A stretch of 64,000 nt of DNA. Origin: Halonatronomonas sp964558325 (GTDB taxonomy: Bacteria; Bacillota; Halanaerobiia; Halanaerobiales; Halarsenatibacteraceae). Location of the stretch: assembly GCA_964558325.1 (NCBI GenBank), contig CAZLCX010000004.1, positions 1 through 64,000 of the forward strand. The letters run 5' to 3'. A model generated the notes under the pieces. It was given only the letters and a program-made list of their open reading frames with translations. It searched no databases and was not told where the DNA came from. Both the position numbers and the translations under genes were made by a program. This document shows positions 50,944-61,149 of this stretch, piece after piece. Every line of letters begins with the position of its first letter. Within the stretch, counting starts at the first letter, position 1.

Positions 50944-53532
50944 TTGTCCGCAAAGAAAAATGAGCAGAAAAGCTCCAGAAAAAAAACAAGCAAAAAATAT
51001 ATTTTTGCTATTATTTTAATATTATTCTTTTTTATAACAGGTTTATTTTTAGGTGGTTTAACCTGGATAATTCAGGATACACCAGATATTTCTGATTATC
51101 GAGGTGGCAACCTATCAACAAGGATTTACAGTGACGAAGGCGATTTAATTAACAGTTTTTATCAAGAAAATCGTTTATATGTAAAACTAGAAGAAATCCC
51201 AGAAAGTCTACAAAATGCATTCTTAGCTATTGAAGATCGTAACTTTTATGACCATCATGGTATCGACCTGGTCGGTATCGGGAGAGCTTTAATTACCAAT
51301 TTAATTGAAGGTAGAAGGGCCCAGGGTGGAAGTACCATAACTCAACAATTAGCAAGAAGTGCATTATTAAGTCAGGAAAAAACTTATTTCAGAAAATTAC
51401 AGGAAGCTTATCTGGCGTTACAATTTGAAAGATTATATACCAAAGATGAAATTTTCGAAATGTACTTAAATGAAATATTTTTAGGTCACAGTGCTTATGG
51501 AGTTGAAGCTGCGTCCCAACAGTACTTTGGAAAATCCGTTTCAGAATTAGACCTAAATGAATCTGCTTTAATTGCCGGTTTAACAAGATCACCTAACTAT
51601 TATTCTCCATACAATAATATGGATGAAGCAGTCAGGCGAAGAGGTATAGTTCTCAATAGAATGTATCAATTGGATTATTTAACTGAAGACCAGCGAAATT
51701 CAGCCCATGAATCTGAAATTAAATTAAATTCAGAGGGGCGAAAAATTGATGAGAGTGCTCCCTATTTTGTCCGTTATGTCAGAGATCAACTGATTAGAAT
51801 GTTTGGAGCCCAGACTGTCTATGGAGGTGGGCTTGAAGTACATACAACTATTAATTTAGAGCAGCAGAAAAAAGCTGAAGAAAGTGTTCAGGAGGCCCTG
51901 GATGAAGGGGTTATTCCCTCTATAGATCGGGAAACAGAAATAGCCAATATTCAACCTCAATTTTCAACAATCTCAATCGAACCTGAGTCAGGTGAAATAA
52001 GGGCAATGATCGGCGGTCGAGGCGATGGTGAATTTAACCGGGCCACCCAGGCTGCCAGACAACCTGGTTCAGCTTTTAAACCCTTTGTTTATTCTGAAGC
52101 AATTTCACAGGGAAAATCTCCAGCTTCACTAATTGAAGATATACCAAGGCCTTCCTCAGATAACGGCACAACTTATGAAATCTGGCCAGTAAATTTCAAT
52201 CATCAGTATCATGGACTGGTATCGCTAAGACAGGCTATATCGTCTTCATTAAATGTTGCAGCAGTTAATCTAATTGAAGAGGTGGGCGTTGAATCAACAA
52301 TCAACACAGCCGAAGAAATGGGAATCTCAACTTTTTCTTCTTCAGATCATTATGAAGACCATCTTTCTTTAGCACTGGGAGGTTTAACCAAAGGTGTAAC
52401 ACCCTTAGAGCTAACCTCAGCCTATGGAATGTTTGCAAATAATGGCGTCTGGGTTCAACCCCATGCCATTAAAGAGGTTAAAGATAGAGATGGGAATGTA
52501 TTATACGAGGCAAATCCAGAAAAAAGAGCTGTTTTGGATGAAGAAGATAACTATTTAATGCTGAGTATGCTCCAATCAGTAATTAAAGATGGCACTGGCT
52601 GGAGAGCCAATCTTGATCGGGAAGTTGGAGGAAAGACAGGAACAACGAACAATTATACTGATGCCTGGTTTATAGGCTTTATCCCAGAACTGGTAACAGG
52701 AGTCTGGATAGGAGAAGACAGCCCAAGGCCAATGAACTACCCAGATGTTGGAAGATTAAGTAGTGGTAATGCAGTTCAAGTCTGGAGAAAATTTATGGAT
52801 AAAGCAATTGAAGATATTCCAGAAACAGATTTCGATAGACCTGAGAAGATAGTCTCTTTAGAGATAGATCCAATAACTGCTAGGCTGCCTAAAGGTAATA
52901 ATCCCAGGGCTATAGAAGAAATTTTTAGAGAAGATAATACCCCTTCTGAAACCAGCGATTTTTCTGGAGAAACTAAAACTGTCAGAATTGATCGTTCAAC
53001 CGGCCAATTAGCAACAGATAACTGCCCAGATGATAATATTGTTTCCAGACAATATTTAGTTGAAAGCGGAATAATGCTTGGTCCTGGAGATATTAGTTTC
53101 CAGCAGTCCAGTTCTCCTGGCGAAGGCAAAAAAGCAATATCTGGAAGATATCAACCCCGGGACGGCATGCCCTTGATTGAAATAGATTCTGAAACCGGAA
53201 TTCCAAATCGTGATGATAATGACGATTTAGTTTTCGAAAAAGTTCCTGATGAATCTTGCAGTGAGCATGACGGGAACGCCCTTGATCAACCAGATGATGA
53301 TGATTCTGAAGATAGAGATCAACTTTTCCCTATTGGTAACCAGGATGATCAAACAGAAGATGAACAAAATGATGATATAGATCTTGAGCCTGATTCTGAA
53401 GCAAGCGATGAACCAGAAGAAGATACAGATGATACAAATAATTCAGATGAGTCTGAAGGAGATAAAGAAAGAGAAGAACGAAGAAATACAATCGATAGTT
53501 TACTCGACAAATTACTACCTTCAGATGACTAA
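50944..53532 (+). CDS. class A penicillin-binding protein (transglycosylase/transpeptidase)
   Basis: 862 residues from a TTG eight bases after AGGAGG. Basic cytoplasmic start, transmembrane helix (about 18-43), GT51 glycosyltransferase (about 60-240) with catalytic AIEDRNFYDHHGID and RRAQGGSTITQQLAR, transpeptidase (about 335-640) with nucleophile in PGSAFKPF and KTGTTNNYTDAWF, then a long tail (from about 750) extremely rich in Asp and Glu. Polymerises and cross-links peptidoglycan. The acidic tail would lie in the periplasm and resembles halophile surface chemistry. Second plus-strand gene of the window, divergent from tyrS and convergent with mutS2. Confidence 0.95.
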   Translation: MSAKKNEQKSSRKKTSKKYIFAIILILFFFITGLFLGGLTWIIQDTPDISDYRGGNLSTRIYSDEGDLINSFYQENRLYVKLEEIPESLQNAFLAIEDRNFYDHHGIDLVGIGRALITNLIEGRRAQGGSTITQQLARSALLSQEKTYFRKLQEAYLALQFERLYTKDEIFEMYLNEIFLGHSAYGVEAASQQYFGKSVSELDLNESALIAGLTRSPNYYSPYNNMDEAVRRRGIVLNRMYQLDYLTEDQRNSAHESEIKLNSEGRKIDESAPYFVRYVRDQLIRMFGAQTVYGGGLEVHTTINLEQQKKAEESVQEALDEGVIPSIDRETEIANIQPQFSTISIEPESGEIRAMIGGRGDGEFNRATQAARQPGSAFKPFVYSEAISQGKSPASLIEDIPRPSSDNGTTYEIWPVNFNHQYHGLVSLRQAISSSLNVAAVNLIEEVGVESTINTAEEMGISTFSSSDHYEDHLSLALGGLTKGVTPLELTSAYGMFANNGVWVQPHAIKEVKDRDGNVLYEANPEKRAVLDEEDNYLMLSMLQSVIKDGTGWRANLDREVGGKTGTTNNYTDAWFIGFIPELVTGVWIGEDSPRPMNYPDVGRLSSGNAVQVWRKFMDKAIEDIPETDFDRPEKIVSLEIDPITARLPKGNNPRAIEEIFREDNTPSETSDFSGETKTVRIDRSTGQLATDNCPDDNIVSRQYLVESGIMLGPGDISFQQSSSPGEGKKAISGRYQPRDGMPLIEIDSETGIPNRDDNDDLVFEKVPDESCSEHDGNALDQPDDDDSEDRDQLFPIGNQDDQTEDEQNDDIDLEPDSEASDEPEEDTDDTNNSDESEGDKEREERRNTIDSLLDKLLPSDD

Positions 53533-53538
53533 ATAATA

Positions 53539-53582
53539 AGAGATACCTGCTGGTTACCCGACGGTTACCTGCCGGTATCTCT
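53539..53582. terminator. terminator between the PBP gene and mutS2
   Basis: AGAGATACC (53539-53547) pairs with GGTATCTCT (53574-53582), followed by TTTTAATATTT on the plus strand. The 26-base loop contains two copies of GGTTACC and can form alternative pairs. On the minus strand it also follows the mutS2 stop (53602). Confidence 0.75.
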
Positions 53583-53601
53583 TTTAATATTTCACAAAGT
53601 T

Positions 53602-55998
53602 TTATCTGCCAATTTTAGCAATAGTTACTCCTAAACCTCCCTCTCCTTCTCCCCCGGTTCTAAAACTTTTTACATGGGGAGAATCTTCAAGTAATTCAGA
53701 AACAGCCTCTCTTAAAGCTCCGCTGCCTTTGCCATGAATAATTTCCACTTCAGTTAAGCCGGCCAGAAAGGCATCATCAAGATACTTATCAACTATCTGC
53801 TGGGCCTCCTCATATCTCTTACCCCTGATATCAAGGCTGTTGGAAACAGATTTGTTTTTCTTAACCTGATACTTTTTAAAGGTCCTTTTATTCTCTTCAT
53901 CTTCATCATCAGGAGTCGGTGAAAGGTCTGACTGATCAACAGTTACCTGCATAATTCCGGCCTGAACAGTCGCCTCTTTTTTAGAATCATCTAATTCAAT
54001 AATTTCACCGGTCTGAGCTAAACTATTAATCCTGACCTCTTCCCCAGGCTGAAAATCATAGCTAATCTCTCTCTCCTCACCATTATCTTCTTTGTCTTTG
54101 GTTTTAAATTTAGCTTCCATCCCTTTAATTTCCTGGTTAATCTCAGTCTCCAGCCTGTCAACCTCCGGCCGATTGGCAAAATCTTTATTCTTTAACTCTG
54201 ATAATATTATTTTGGCCTTGGCCTGGGCCTGATGGAGTTCCCGTCTGGCCTGTTCCCTGGTCTCTTCTAATATTTTTTTCTTATCCTCTGCTAGTTTTTT
54301 CTTTTCTCTTTCTAATTCTTCTTTTTCTTTCTCTAATCTGGACTCCAGTTTTTCAAGCTCTAAGTTTTTTTCTTCATAATAACGTCTTTTGTCATTCAAA
54401 TCAGCAATGATCTCCTCTACAACCAGCTCATCTTCATCTAAAAGGGTCCTGGCCTCCTTAATAATCTTATCAGGTAGTCCAAGCCTTAAAGCTATTTCAA
54501 AGGCATTACTGCCCCCAGGAACCCCCATTATCAATCGATAGGTTGGACTTAAACTTTCAAGGTCAAATTCAACAGAGGCATTTTCCACTCCCTCATTACT
54601 ATAGGCATAACTTTTTAACTGACTGTAATGGGTAGTGGCCACTGTGACAGCATTTTTAGCCTTAAATTCATCTAAAAGGGCAATTCCTAAAGCGGCACCT
54701 TCCCTGGGGTCTGTACCTGCTCCTATTTCATCTAAGAGCACCAGCGAATCAGGGCCGGCTTCGGCTAAAAACATATTGATTTTATTCATATGGGAAGAAA
54801 AGGTACTTAAATTCTGTTCAATACTCTGTTCATCCCCAATATCAGCAAAGACAGAATCAAAAATAGAAATTCTGGTTCCATCATCTGCAGGAACTGGAAT
54901 TCCGCTCCCGGCCAGTGATACAAACAATCCTAAGGTCTTTAAAGCTACAGTCTTACCTCCAGTATTTGGGCCAGTAATTAATAAGGTTCTAAATTTCCCG
55001 CCAACATGAATATCAATAGGAACAGCCTGATCACCTAATAAAGGATGTCTGCCCTGAACTATCTTAATATAACCAGACTTATTAACTGCCGGCACAGTCC
55101 CGGCATACTCATTTAAAAATCCGCCTCTGGCAAATATTTCATCTACTTTTACTAGAATACTAAAATTCCTCTTTAAAGGTCGATAAGAAGCAGCAATTTT
55201 TAAAGTCAACTGCCTTAAAATTCTCTGGATCTCCGCTTTTTCATCCTGCTGCAATTCCCGCAAATTATTATTTAGTTTTACAACTTCAACAGGTTCCATA
55301 AAGACTGTTAAACCGCTGGAAGACTGGTCATGGATAATGCCTGAAAATGTATTCTTATATTCCTGTTTAACTGGAACCACAAACCTATTTTCTCTTCTGG
55401 TAACAATCGTATCCTGAAGCATCTTCTGCCTGCCGGTATCCCTGATAATACTGTCTAATTTATTTCTTATCTGATTTTCAGTGCTGTCAATCTTATTTCT
55501 AATATTTTTCAATTTATTACTGGCAGTATCCTTTATTTCATTATTTTCATCAATAATTTTATTGATCTCATTTAATAACTCGCCCTGCCTTTCAAGATTT
55601 TCAGCATATTTTAGTAAGGGGCCATCAATAATTAAATTGTCTCCGGATTTAAATTTCTCCTCTAAATCCTTTAAATCCTTAAAATAACTTAATGTATTGC
55701 CAGTTGATCTAATCAATCTCTCAACTTTACTTATCTCGCTTATCTGCAGTACAATCTCTTTATTAGCCCTCGCTAAAATAGCAGGTATAGCTTCAGGACA
55801 TAATAAAGGCGGCCGTCCTAACTCTTCTATTAAAGCAGCAGCCTGGCCGGCTTCTTTAAGCTTATACTGAACCTGATCCTTGTATTTAAAGGGAACCAGC
55901 GCTCTCACCTTATCTTTACCAGGATAAGTTCTGGCCTGTTCTGCTACCATCTCTTTTATCTTATTAAACTCCAAAACTTCTAAACTTGGACGATGCAT
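53602..55998 (-). CDS. mutS2: endonuclease MutS2
   Basis: 798 residues. Core and clamp domains with coiled coil (about 130-300), ATPase with GPNTGGKTVALKT, DEIGAGTDPREGAAL and ATTHYSQLKSYA, a second long coiled coil (about 515-640) and a C-terminal Smr endonuclease domain (about 720-798; LDIRGKRYEEA, VEIIHGKGSGALR). Acts against recombination and, in Bacillus, on collided ribosomes. Last gene of the zapA-cvpA-polX-mutS2 run. Confidence 0.95.
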   Translation of the reverse strand: MHRPSLEVLEFNKIKEMVAEQARTYPGKDKVRALVPFKYKDQVQYKLKEAGQAAALIEELGRPPLLCPEAIPAILARANKEIVLQISEISKVERLIRSTGNTLSYFKDLKDLEEKFKSGDNLIIDGPLLKYAENLERQGELLNEINKIIDENNEIKDTASNKLKNIRNKIDSTENQIRNKLDSIIRDTGRQKMLQDTIVTRRENRFVVPVKQEYKNTFSGIIHDQSSSGLTVFMEPVEVVKLNNNLRELQQDEKAEIQRILRQLTLKIAASYRPLKRNFSILVKVDEIFARGGFLNEYAGTVPAVNKSGYIKIVQGRHPLLGDQAVPIDIHVGGKFRTLLITGPNTGGKTVALKTLGLFVSLAGSGIPVPADDGTRISIFDSVFADIGDEQSIEQNLSTFSSHMNKINMFLAEAGPDSLVLLDEIGAGTDPREGAALGIALLDEFKAKNAVTVATTHYSQLKSYAYSNEGVENASVEFDLESLSPTYRLIMGVPGGSNAFEIALRLGLPDKIIKEARTLLDEDELVVEEIIADLNDKRRYYEEKNLELEKLESRLEKEKEELEREKKKLAEDKKKILEETREQARRELHQAQAKAKIILSELKNKDFANRPEVDRLETEINQEIKGMEAKFKTKDKEDNGEEREISYDFQPGEEVRINSLAQTGEIIELDDSKKEATVQAGIMQVTVDQSDLSPTPDDEDEENKRTFKKYQVKKNKSVSNSLDIRGKRYEEAQQIVDKYLDDAFLAGLTEVEIIHGKGSGALREAVSELLEDSPHVKSFRTGGEGEGGLGVTIAKIGR

Positions 55999-56028
55999 TT
56001 ATAAAGTCACCTCAGTAAATTCATACTT

Positions 56029-57765
56029 CTAATTATTTAAATAGTCAACTAACTGGTCAGAATTCATTGTATTTATGATATCAGCTTTTTCCAGCCAGCC
56101 CCTTCTGGCTACAGAAACTCCTAATTCCATATCCTTTAACTCCCTGGTATGGTGAGCATCAGTATTAATTGCCAGTTTAACTCCAGCCTCTTTGGCTTTC
56201 CTGGCATAATGATCATCTAAATCCAGTCTCGATGGCGAGGCATTTATCTCTAAAGCTGTTCCAGTCCTAGCAGCCTCTTTAATGATTTTATCCATATCAA
56301 CAGGGTATGCCTCCCGTCTGCCTAAAAGCCTGCCCCTGGGATGGGCAATAATATCAACATTTGGATTCTCCATGGCAGTAATAATCCTCTGGTTAATCTC
56401 AGCCTCTGACTGGGTAAAACCACTGTGAATTGAACCGATAACCAGATCAAGCTCTGCAAGCACTTCATCATTGAAATCAAGACTATTATCACTTAAGATA
56501 TCTACCTCAATTCCTGAAAGAATCTTAAAATCTGGATACTTTTTCTGAACTTCAGCTATCTCTTCTGCTTGTTCTTTTAAATCTTCAGCAGTTAAACCAC
56601 TGGCAATTCTCAACGATTCAGAATGATCGGTAATTGCTATATATTGATAACCCCTATCTATCGCAGCTGCAACCATCTCTTCAATTGAACAGGCTCCATC
56701 GCTGTATTTTGTATGGAGATGCAATTCACCTTTAATATCTTTTAATTCCACTGATTCAGGCAGATTATTCTCTCTGGCAGCTTCAATTTCACCTTTATCC
56801 TCCCTTAATTCAGGAATTATATAGGACAAACCTAAAAATTCATAGATATCAGCTTCAGAATTTATCCCGGTAACCTTCTCCTCGGTCTCTCTGTCAAAAA
56901 GACCATATTCATTGGAAATATAACCGGCTTCTTTAGCAATCCTTCTGATTACAACGTTATGCTCTTTTGAACCGGTAAAATGCTGCTGGGCGAAGGGAAA
57001 ACTCTCTTTTTCTAGCAACCTAAAATCAACCTTTATCCCATTTTCTAGCTGCAGAGTTATTTTAGTATCACCGGCTGATTCAACTTTTTCAACCTCAGAA
57101 AAGCCCTTAATATATTCTTTAAGTTCCTCCAATTTACCTTCTGCAGGAATTAAAATGATATCAATATCTTTAACAAGTTCTTTTCTCCTTCTTAAACTGC
57201 CGGCAAAGGTTAACTCCTCCCATAAATCAGCTGACTCCTTAAAATATGCTTCCAGCCTCCTGGCAATCTTATCAGCCCGACCGATAGTCATTAATCCCTG
57301 ATAATTTTCATATTCTAAGAGAGCATCTAACAACTTATTTTCAGTCTTGGGACCAAATCCCTTTAAAGTCTGAACCTGATTTTCCTTTAATGCCATTTTC
57401 AAATCATCTATATTATTAATTTCAAGCTCATAATATAACTGATGAGCTCTTTTAGGACCAAGCCCAGGTATATTTAATAATTCAGAGATACCTGCCGGCA
57501 ATTCCCTCTTTAATTCCTCTAATTGACTGGAACTGCCTGTTTCAAAAATCTCAGTAATAATCCCAGCAAGTCCATCACCAACTCCCTTTATCTCCTGCAA
57601 TCTTTCTTCCTTAACGATATCTATTAACTTATCTGACTGACCAGTAATTGCTCTGGCAGCATTCTGATAAGCTCTTATTCTGAAGGGATTATCTCCTTTA
57701 ATCTCCATTAAATCAGCAAGCTCATTTAACATTCCGGCAACTTCTTTAGCTGTTAAATCCTCCAT
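56029..57765 (-). CDS. polX: DNA polymerase/3'-5' exonuclease PolX
   Basis: 578 residues from the ATG at 57765, six bases after AGGAGG. N-terminal helix-hairpin-helix 8-kDa domain (about 1-130; INNPF-like GDNPFRIRAYQNAARAI), nucleotidyltransferase with FAGSLRRRKELVKDIDIIL (metal Asp residues), and a C-terminal PHP phosphoesterase (about 340-570) with GELHLHTKYSDG, AITDHSE and NTDAHH. Repair polymerase with exonuclease activity. Confidence 0.95.
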   Translation of the reverse strand: MEDLTAKEVAGMLNELADLMEIKGDNPFRIRAYQNAARAITGQSDKLIDIVKEERLQEIKGVGDGLAGIITEIFETGSSSQLEELKRELPAGISELLNIPGLGPKRAHQLYYELEINNIDDLKMALKENQVQTLKGFGPKTENKLLDALLEYENYQGLMTIGRADKIARRLEAYFKESADLWEELTFAGSLRRRKELVKDIDIILIPAEGKLEELKEYIKGFSEVEKVESAGDTKITLQLENGIKVDFRLLEKESFPFAQQHFTGSKEHNVVIRRIAKEAGYISNEYGLFDRETEEKVTGINSEADIYEFLGLSYIIPELREDKGEIEAARENNLPESVELKDIKGELHLHTKYSDGACSIEEMVAAAIDRGYQYIAITDHSESLRIASGLTAEDLKEQAEEIAEVQKKYPDFKILSGIEVDILSDNSLDFNDEVLAELDLVIGSIHSGFTQSEAEINQRIITAMENPNVDIIAHPRGRLLGRREAYPVDMDKIIKEAARTGTALEINASPSRLDLDDHYARKAKEAGVKLAINTDAHHTRELKDMELGVSVARRGWLEKADIINTMNSDQLVDYLNN

Positions 57766-57828
57766 AACCAACCTCCTAAATTTTAAATATCTATATGACT
57801 GCATAAGACGACCAGGCAACTGGCCGTC

Positions 57829-58317
57829 TTAATTTAAAATATCATTTATCGCTTCTTGAAAAATAGGCGTAAGATCAAGCAGCCAGAGAGCTAAGTATGA
57901 ATTACTAACCATTGTTTCAACTTCAGGAATTGGGATCTGGTTTAAAATTACTACCAGAAAATAAACTAAAGCAATGCCTTTTAATCCACCAAACAAAATT
58001 CCCCCGGCTCGATCAGCTGGCTCTAAATATAACTTATCTAGCAATGCCTTAAAGGATTCTCCTAACAAATGAATAACAACATTTAAAACAATAAAAATAA
58101 CTGCAAAACTGATAAACTGCAAAACTGTTGGTGATAGGTCCAGAAACCGCTCAAGAAAAGTTACAAAGTCCAGGTAAAAATAAACAGAAACATATACAGA
58201 TACCAGGAGTCCTAAAATAGTGGCTGTCTGCCTTACAAAACCTTTTTTATAACCGGTAATTAAAAAGAATAATAATACTATCCCGATAATTATATCAAGT
58301 AGAGATAGAGCAGACAA
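57829..58317 (-). CDS. CvpA family membrane protein
   Basis: 162 residues with four hydrophobic helices (about 3-22, 30-50, 66-86, 107-125). LLDIIIGIVLLFFLITGYKKGFVRQ in part and DRAGGILFGGLKGIALVYFLV in part are the CvpA pattern. Involved in envelope homeostasis in other bacteria. It lies between zapA and polX in the usual order. Confidence 0.9.
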   Translation of the reverse strand: MSALSLLDIIIGIVLLFFLITGYKKGFVRQTATILGLLVSVYVSVYFYLDFVTFLERFLDLSPTVLQFISFAVIFIVLNVVIHLLGESFKALLDKLYLEPADRAGGILFGGLKGIALVYFLVVILNQIPIPEVETMVSNSYLALWLLDLTPIFQEAINDILN

Positions 58318-58320
58318 TTA

Positions 58321-58662
58321 TCATTCAACCTCCTGTAATAATTCTAATAATTCATCATTATCCTGTCTCAATTGATTGATTTCTTCTTCCAGCTTTTCCT
58401 TTTCTTGAGCTAATCTATCCCTTTCCTTAACAACCTCATCTTTTTTCTGTTCAGCCTTATACTTTAAATCTGCAAGATTAATTAAGGTTAATGCATTCAA
58501 CCTTCTCTTAGGAATATATGGATAGGCATTTTTGATATCAGAGCCTATCCGATTTATAATATCGCTTAACTCATAAATATATCCCTGGGGTTGATCAGTT
58601 GTAACAGTATGGGACTCACCTAAAACATTAATTTTAAACTTGTTTTTCTTGTCTTGAGCCAT
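58321..58662 (-). CDS. zapA: cell division protein ZapA
   Basis: 113 residues from the ATG at 58662, eight bases after GGGGG. N-terminal ZapA globular domain (about 6-75; KINVLGESHTV, LTLINLADLKYKA) and a C-terminal coiled coil rich in Glu, Lys and Gln (about 75-113). Promotes FtsZ filament bundling. First gene after pheT in the pheST-zapA-cvpA-polX-mutS2 block. Confidence 0.9.
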   Translation of the reverse strand: MAQDKKNKFKINVLGESHTVTTDQPQGYIYELSDIINRIGSDIKNAYPYIPKRRLNALTLINLADLKYKAEQKKDEVVKERDRLAQEKEKLEEEINQLRQDNDELLELLQEVE

Positions 58663-58735
58663 CTTTTTATCCCCCAATTAACTATTAGTTAGATATAATA
58701 TTCATTATAAATCTATAAACTCCTGCAAAAAAGGC

Positions 58736-61126
58736 TTAATTACCCCTAATTTCTACATTAAATCTATTCTTTAATTCTTTAATAACCTTTTCAATCTCTC
58801 TGGCTACATCTTCTTCCTTAATTGTCTTATCTTTATCAAGATAGGTTAACTTTAAAGCCAGAGACTTTTTGCCTTCAGGTATCTGCCTGCCTTTATAATA
58901 ATCAAACAACTCAACTTCTTCTAAAATTGCTCCTGAATTTATTTTAATAACTTCAATAATATCTCCAGCTGTAATCTCTTCTGGAACTATTAATGCCAGA
59001 TCCCTTTCTGTAGATGGATACCTGGAAATCTCACCATGTCTGATTGAATCCCTTCCTGTAAGACTAAATAATTCTTCCAGATTAATTTCAACAACAGCTG
59101 TTCTTTCAGGCAGATCTTCCTCATTCTGAATATCTGGATGAATCTCACCTATCATCCCAAGTTCCTGCCCAGCTACCAGAATATTAGCAGCTCTGCCAGG
59201 ATGAAAGATCTCATAAGCAGCTTTCTCAAAACTATAATTTTCAATCTTATAATAATCAAATAAATTTTCAAGAACTCCCTTTAAATAAAAGAAATCAGGA
59301 GCATCTAAATTCCAGCTTTCAACATCAGCACCCATACTTGCCATTGCCAGCATATTTTTTTCTCCTGGCTTTTCAGCACCACTATCAAAGAATACCTGAC
59401 CAATTTCATGGACAGCCATTTTTTTAACCTGCTTACGAGAATTATTTGCTAAAACATTAATTAAACCAGGGATGAGGGTAGTCCTCAAATCAGCAAATGC
59501 TTCACTTAAAGGATTTTTTAATCGTAATGCTATTGCTTTATCTTCAGGGAGTAATTTCAAGAACTTATTATTACTCTCCCAGAGACTAAAAGTTTTAGCC
59601 TCGTCAAGGCCCTGGCCCTGAAGTAATTTCTTTAATGTAAGTTCTTTTTTCTGTTTTTCATTCCTCCCGCCAGAACCTTTACTGGCCGGTCTTGTATATG
59701 GAATATTATTATAGCCGTAAACTCTGGCAACTTCTTCGATTAAATCTGCCTGATATTCAACATCGGTTCTAAAAGATGGAACCACTACTTTTAAGTTATC
59801 AGTTGCAATCTCAACTGAAAAGCCCAGTGCTTCAAGCATATTTTTAATCTCTTCTTGATCAATATTAATTCCTAAATGGCCATTAACTTTTTTTGCATTT
59901 ATGTTTAAAACTAACTCTTCTTCTGGAGACGGATATTCTTCATTAAGATTTCCTATGACTTCAGCTCCAGCATATTTCCCAAAAAGATAGGCAGCCCTGG
60001 CTGATACTTCTTCAATTGCTTTAATATCAACCTTTCTTTCAAATCTATGGGAAGATTCACTGGGTAGAGCAAATTTTCGAGCTGTTGTCCTGATATTAAC
60101 AGGATCAAATGAGGCAGTCTCAAGTAAAATATTTTCTGTCTCAGCTGTAACTTCAGTCTCTTCACCACCCATAACTCCAGCAAGACCAATAGCTTTATCC
60201 TGATCTGCAATAACCAATACCTCTTCATCTAAGTCTCGTGTCTGCCCATCTAAAGTTATCAATTCTTCATCTTCAGAGGCTCTCCTAACAATTATCTTAT
60301 CTCCGGAAACCTTATCAAAATCAAAGGCATGAAGGGGTTGATTATACTCAAGCATAACGAAATTAGTAATATCAACAACATTATTTATTGGCCTTATGCC
60401 AGCAGCCTTTAAATACCGCTGCATCCAGATTGGAGATGGCCCTATTTCAATACCTTTTATTAGTCTTACAGTATATCTACTGCAGAGGCTCTCATCCTCA
60501 ATTTCTATTTCTACAGGCAATTCCTCTTCAGCCTCCAGCCTATACTCAGGATAATCAATTTCAAGTGGTTCATCTGCCAGGGCAGAAAGTTCTCTGGCTA
60601 TGCCTAACATCCCCAGACATCTTGAATAATTAGGAGTTAAATCTAATTTATAGACATAATCATTTAACATATATTCATCAATAAAATCTGCTCCAATCGA
60701 AAAATCATCAGGCAATTCCATAATTCCAGGCTGTCTCTCTTCAGCAAGCTCAAGCTCATCTGCTGAACAGATCATGCCATTTGATTTAACGCCTCTTAGC
60801 CTGGCTGTACCTATTTCCATTCCCCCTGGTAAAGTTGTTCCAGGTAAAGCAACTGGAACCTTTAAGCCTTTTCTTACATTATCTGCTCCACAGACAATCT
60901 GATAAGTTTCATCATCTCCACAGTCTACCTGACAGACATGTAATTTATCAGCATTCTCATGCTCCTTCACATCAAGAACTTTACCAATAACTATATCTTC
61001 AAGACCTGCGCCTAAAAACTCTAGTTTTTCAACTTCCAGTCCTGCCATAGTTAATTTCTTTTCCAGTTCATATGGTGTATAAGGTAAATCTATATATGAA
61101 TTTAACCAGTTATGTGATACCTGCAT
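58736..61126 (-). CDS. pheT: phenylalanyl-tRNA synthetase beta subunit
   Basis: 796 residues. EMAP-like tRNA-binding domain (about 40-155; GKVLDVKEHENADKLHVCQVD in part), B3/B4 editing domain (about 210-395, RPINNVVDITNFVMLE), B5 (about 400-475), catalytic-like core, and C-terminal anticodon-binding FDX-ACB domain (about 703-796; RYPSTERDLALIV). Forms the (alpha-beta)2 enzyme with PheS; 23 bases downstream of pheS. Confidence 0.97.
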   Translation of the reverse strand: MQVSHNWLNSYIDLPYTPYELEKKLTMAGLEVEKLEFLGAGLEDIVIGKVLDVKEHENADKLHVCQVDCGDDETYQIVCGADNVRKGLKVPVALPGTTLPGGMEIGTARLRGVKSNGMICSADELELAEERQPGIMELPDDFSIGADFIDEYMLNDYVYKLDLTPNYSRCLGMLGIARELSALADEPLEIDYPEYRLEAEEELPVEIEIEDESLCSRYTVRLIKGIEIGPSPIWMQRYLKAAGIRPINNVVDITNFVMLEYNQPLHAFDFDKVSGDKIIVRRASEDEELITLDGQTRDLDEEVLVIADQDKAIGLAGVMGGEETEVTAETENILLETASFDPVNIRTTARKFALPSESSHRFERKVDIKAIEEVSARAAYLFGKYAGAEVIGNLNEEYPSPEEELVLNINAKKVNGHLGINIDQEEIKNMLEALGFSVEIATDNLKVVVPSFRTDVEYQADLIEEVARVYGYNNIPYTRPASKGSGGRNEKQKKELTLKKLLQGQGLDEAKTFSLWESNNKFLKLLPEDKAIALRLKNPLSEAFADLRTTLIPGLINVLANNSRKQVKKMAVHEIGQVFFDSGAEKPGEKNMLAMASMGADVESWNLDAPDFFYLKGVLENLFDYYKIENYSFEKAAYEIFHPGRAANILVAGQELGMIGEIHPDIQNEEDLPERTAVVEINLEELFSLTGRDSIRHGEISRYPSTERDLALIVPEEITAGDIIEVIKINSGAILEEVELFDYYKGRQIPEGKKSLALKLTYLDKDKTIKEEDVAREIEKVIKELKNRFNVEIRGN

Positions 61127-61149
61127 AATTTATACTCCCCCTTGCTAAA

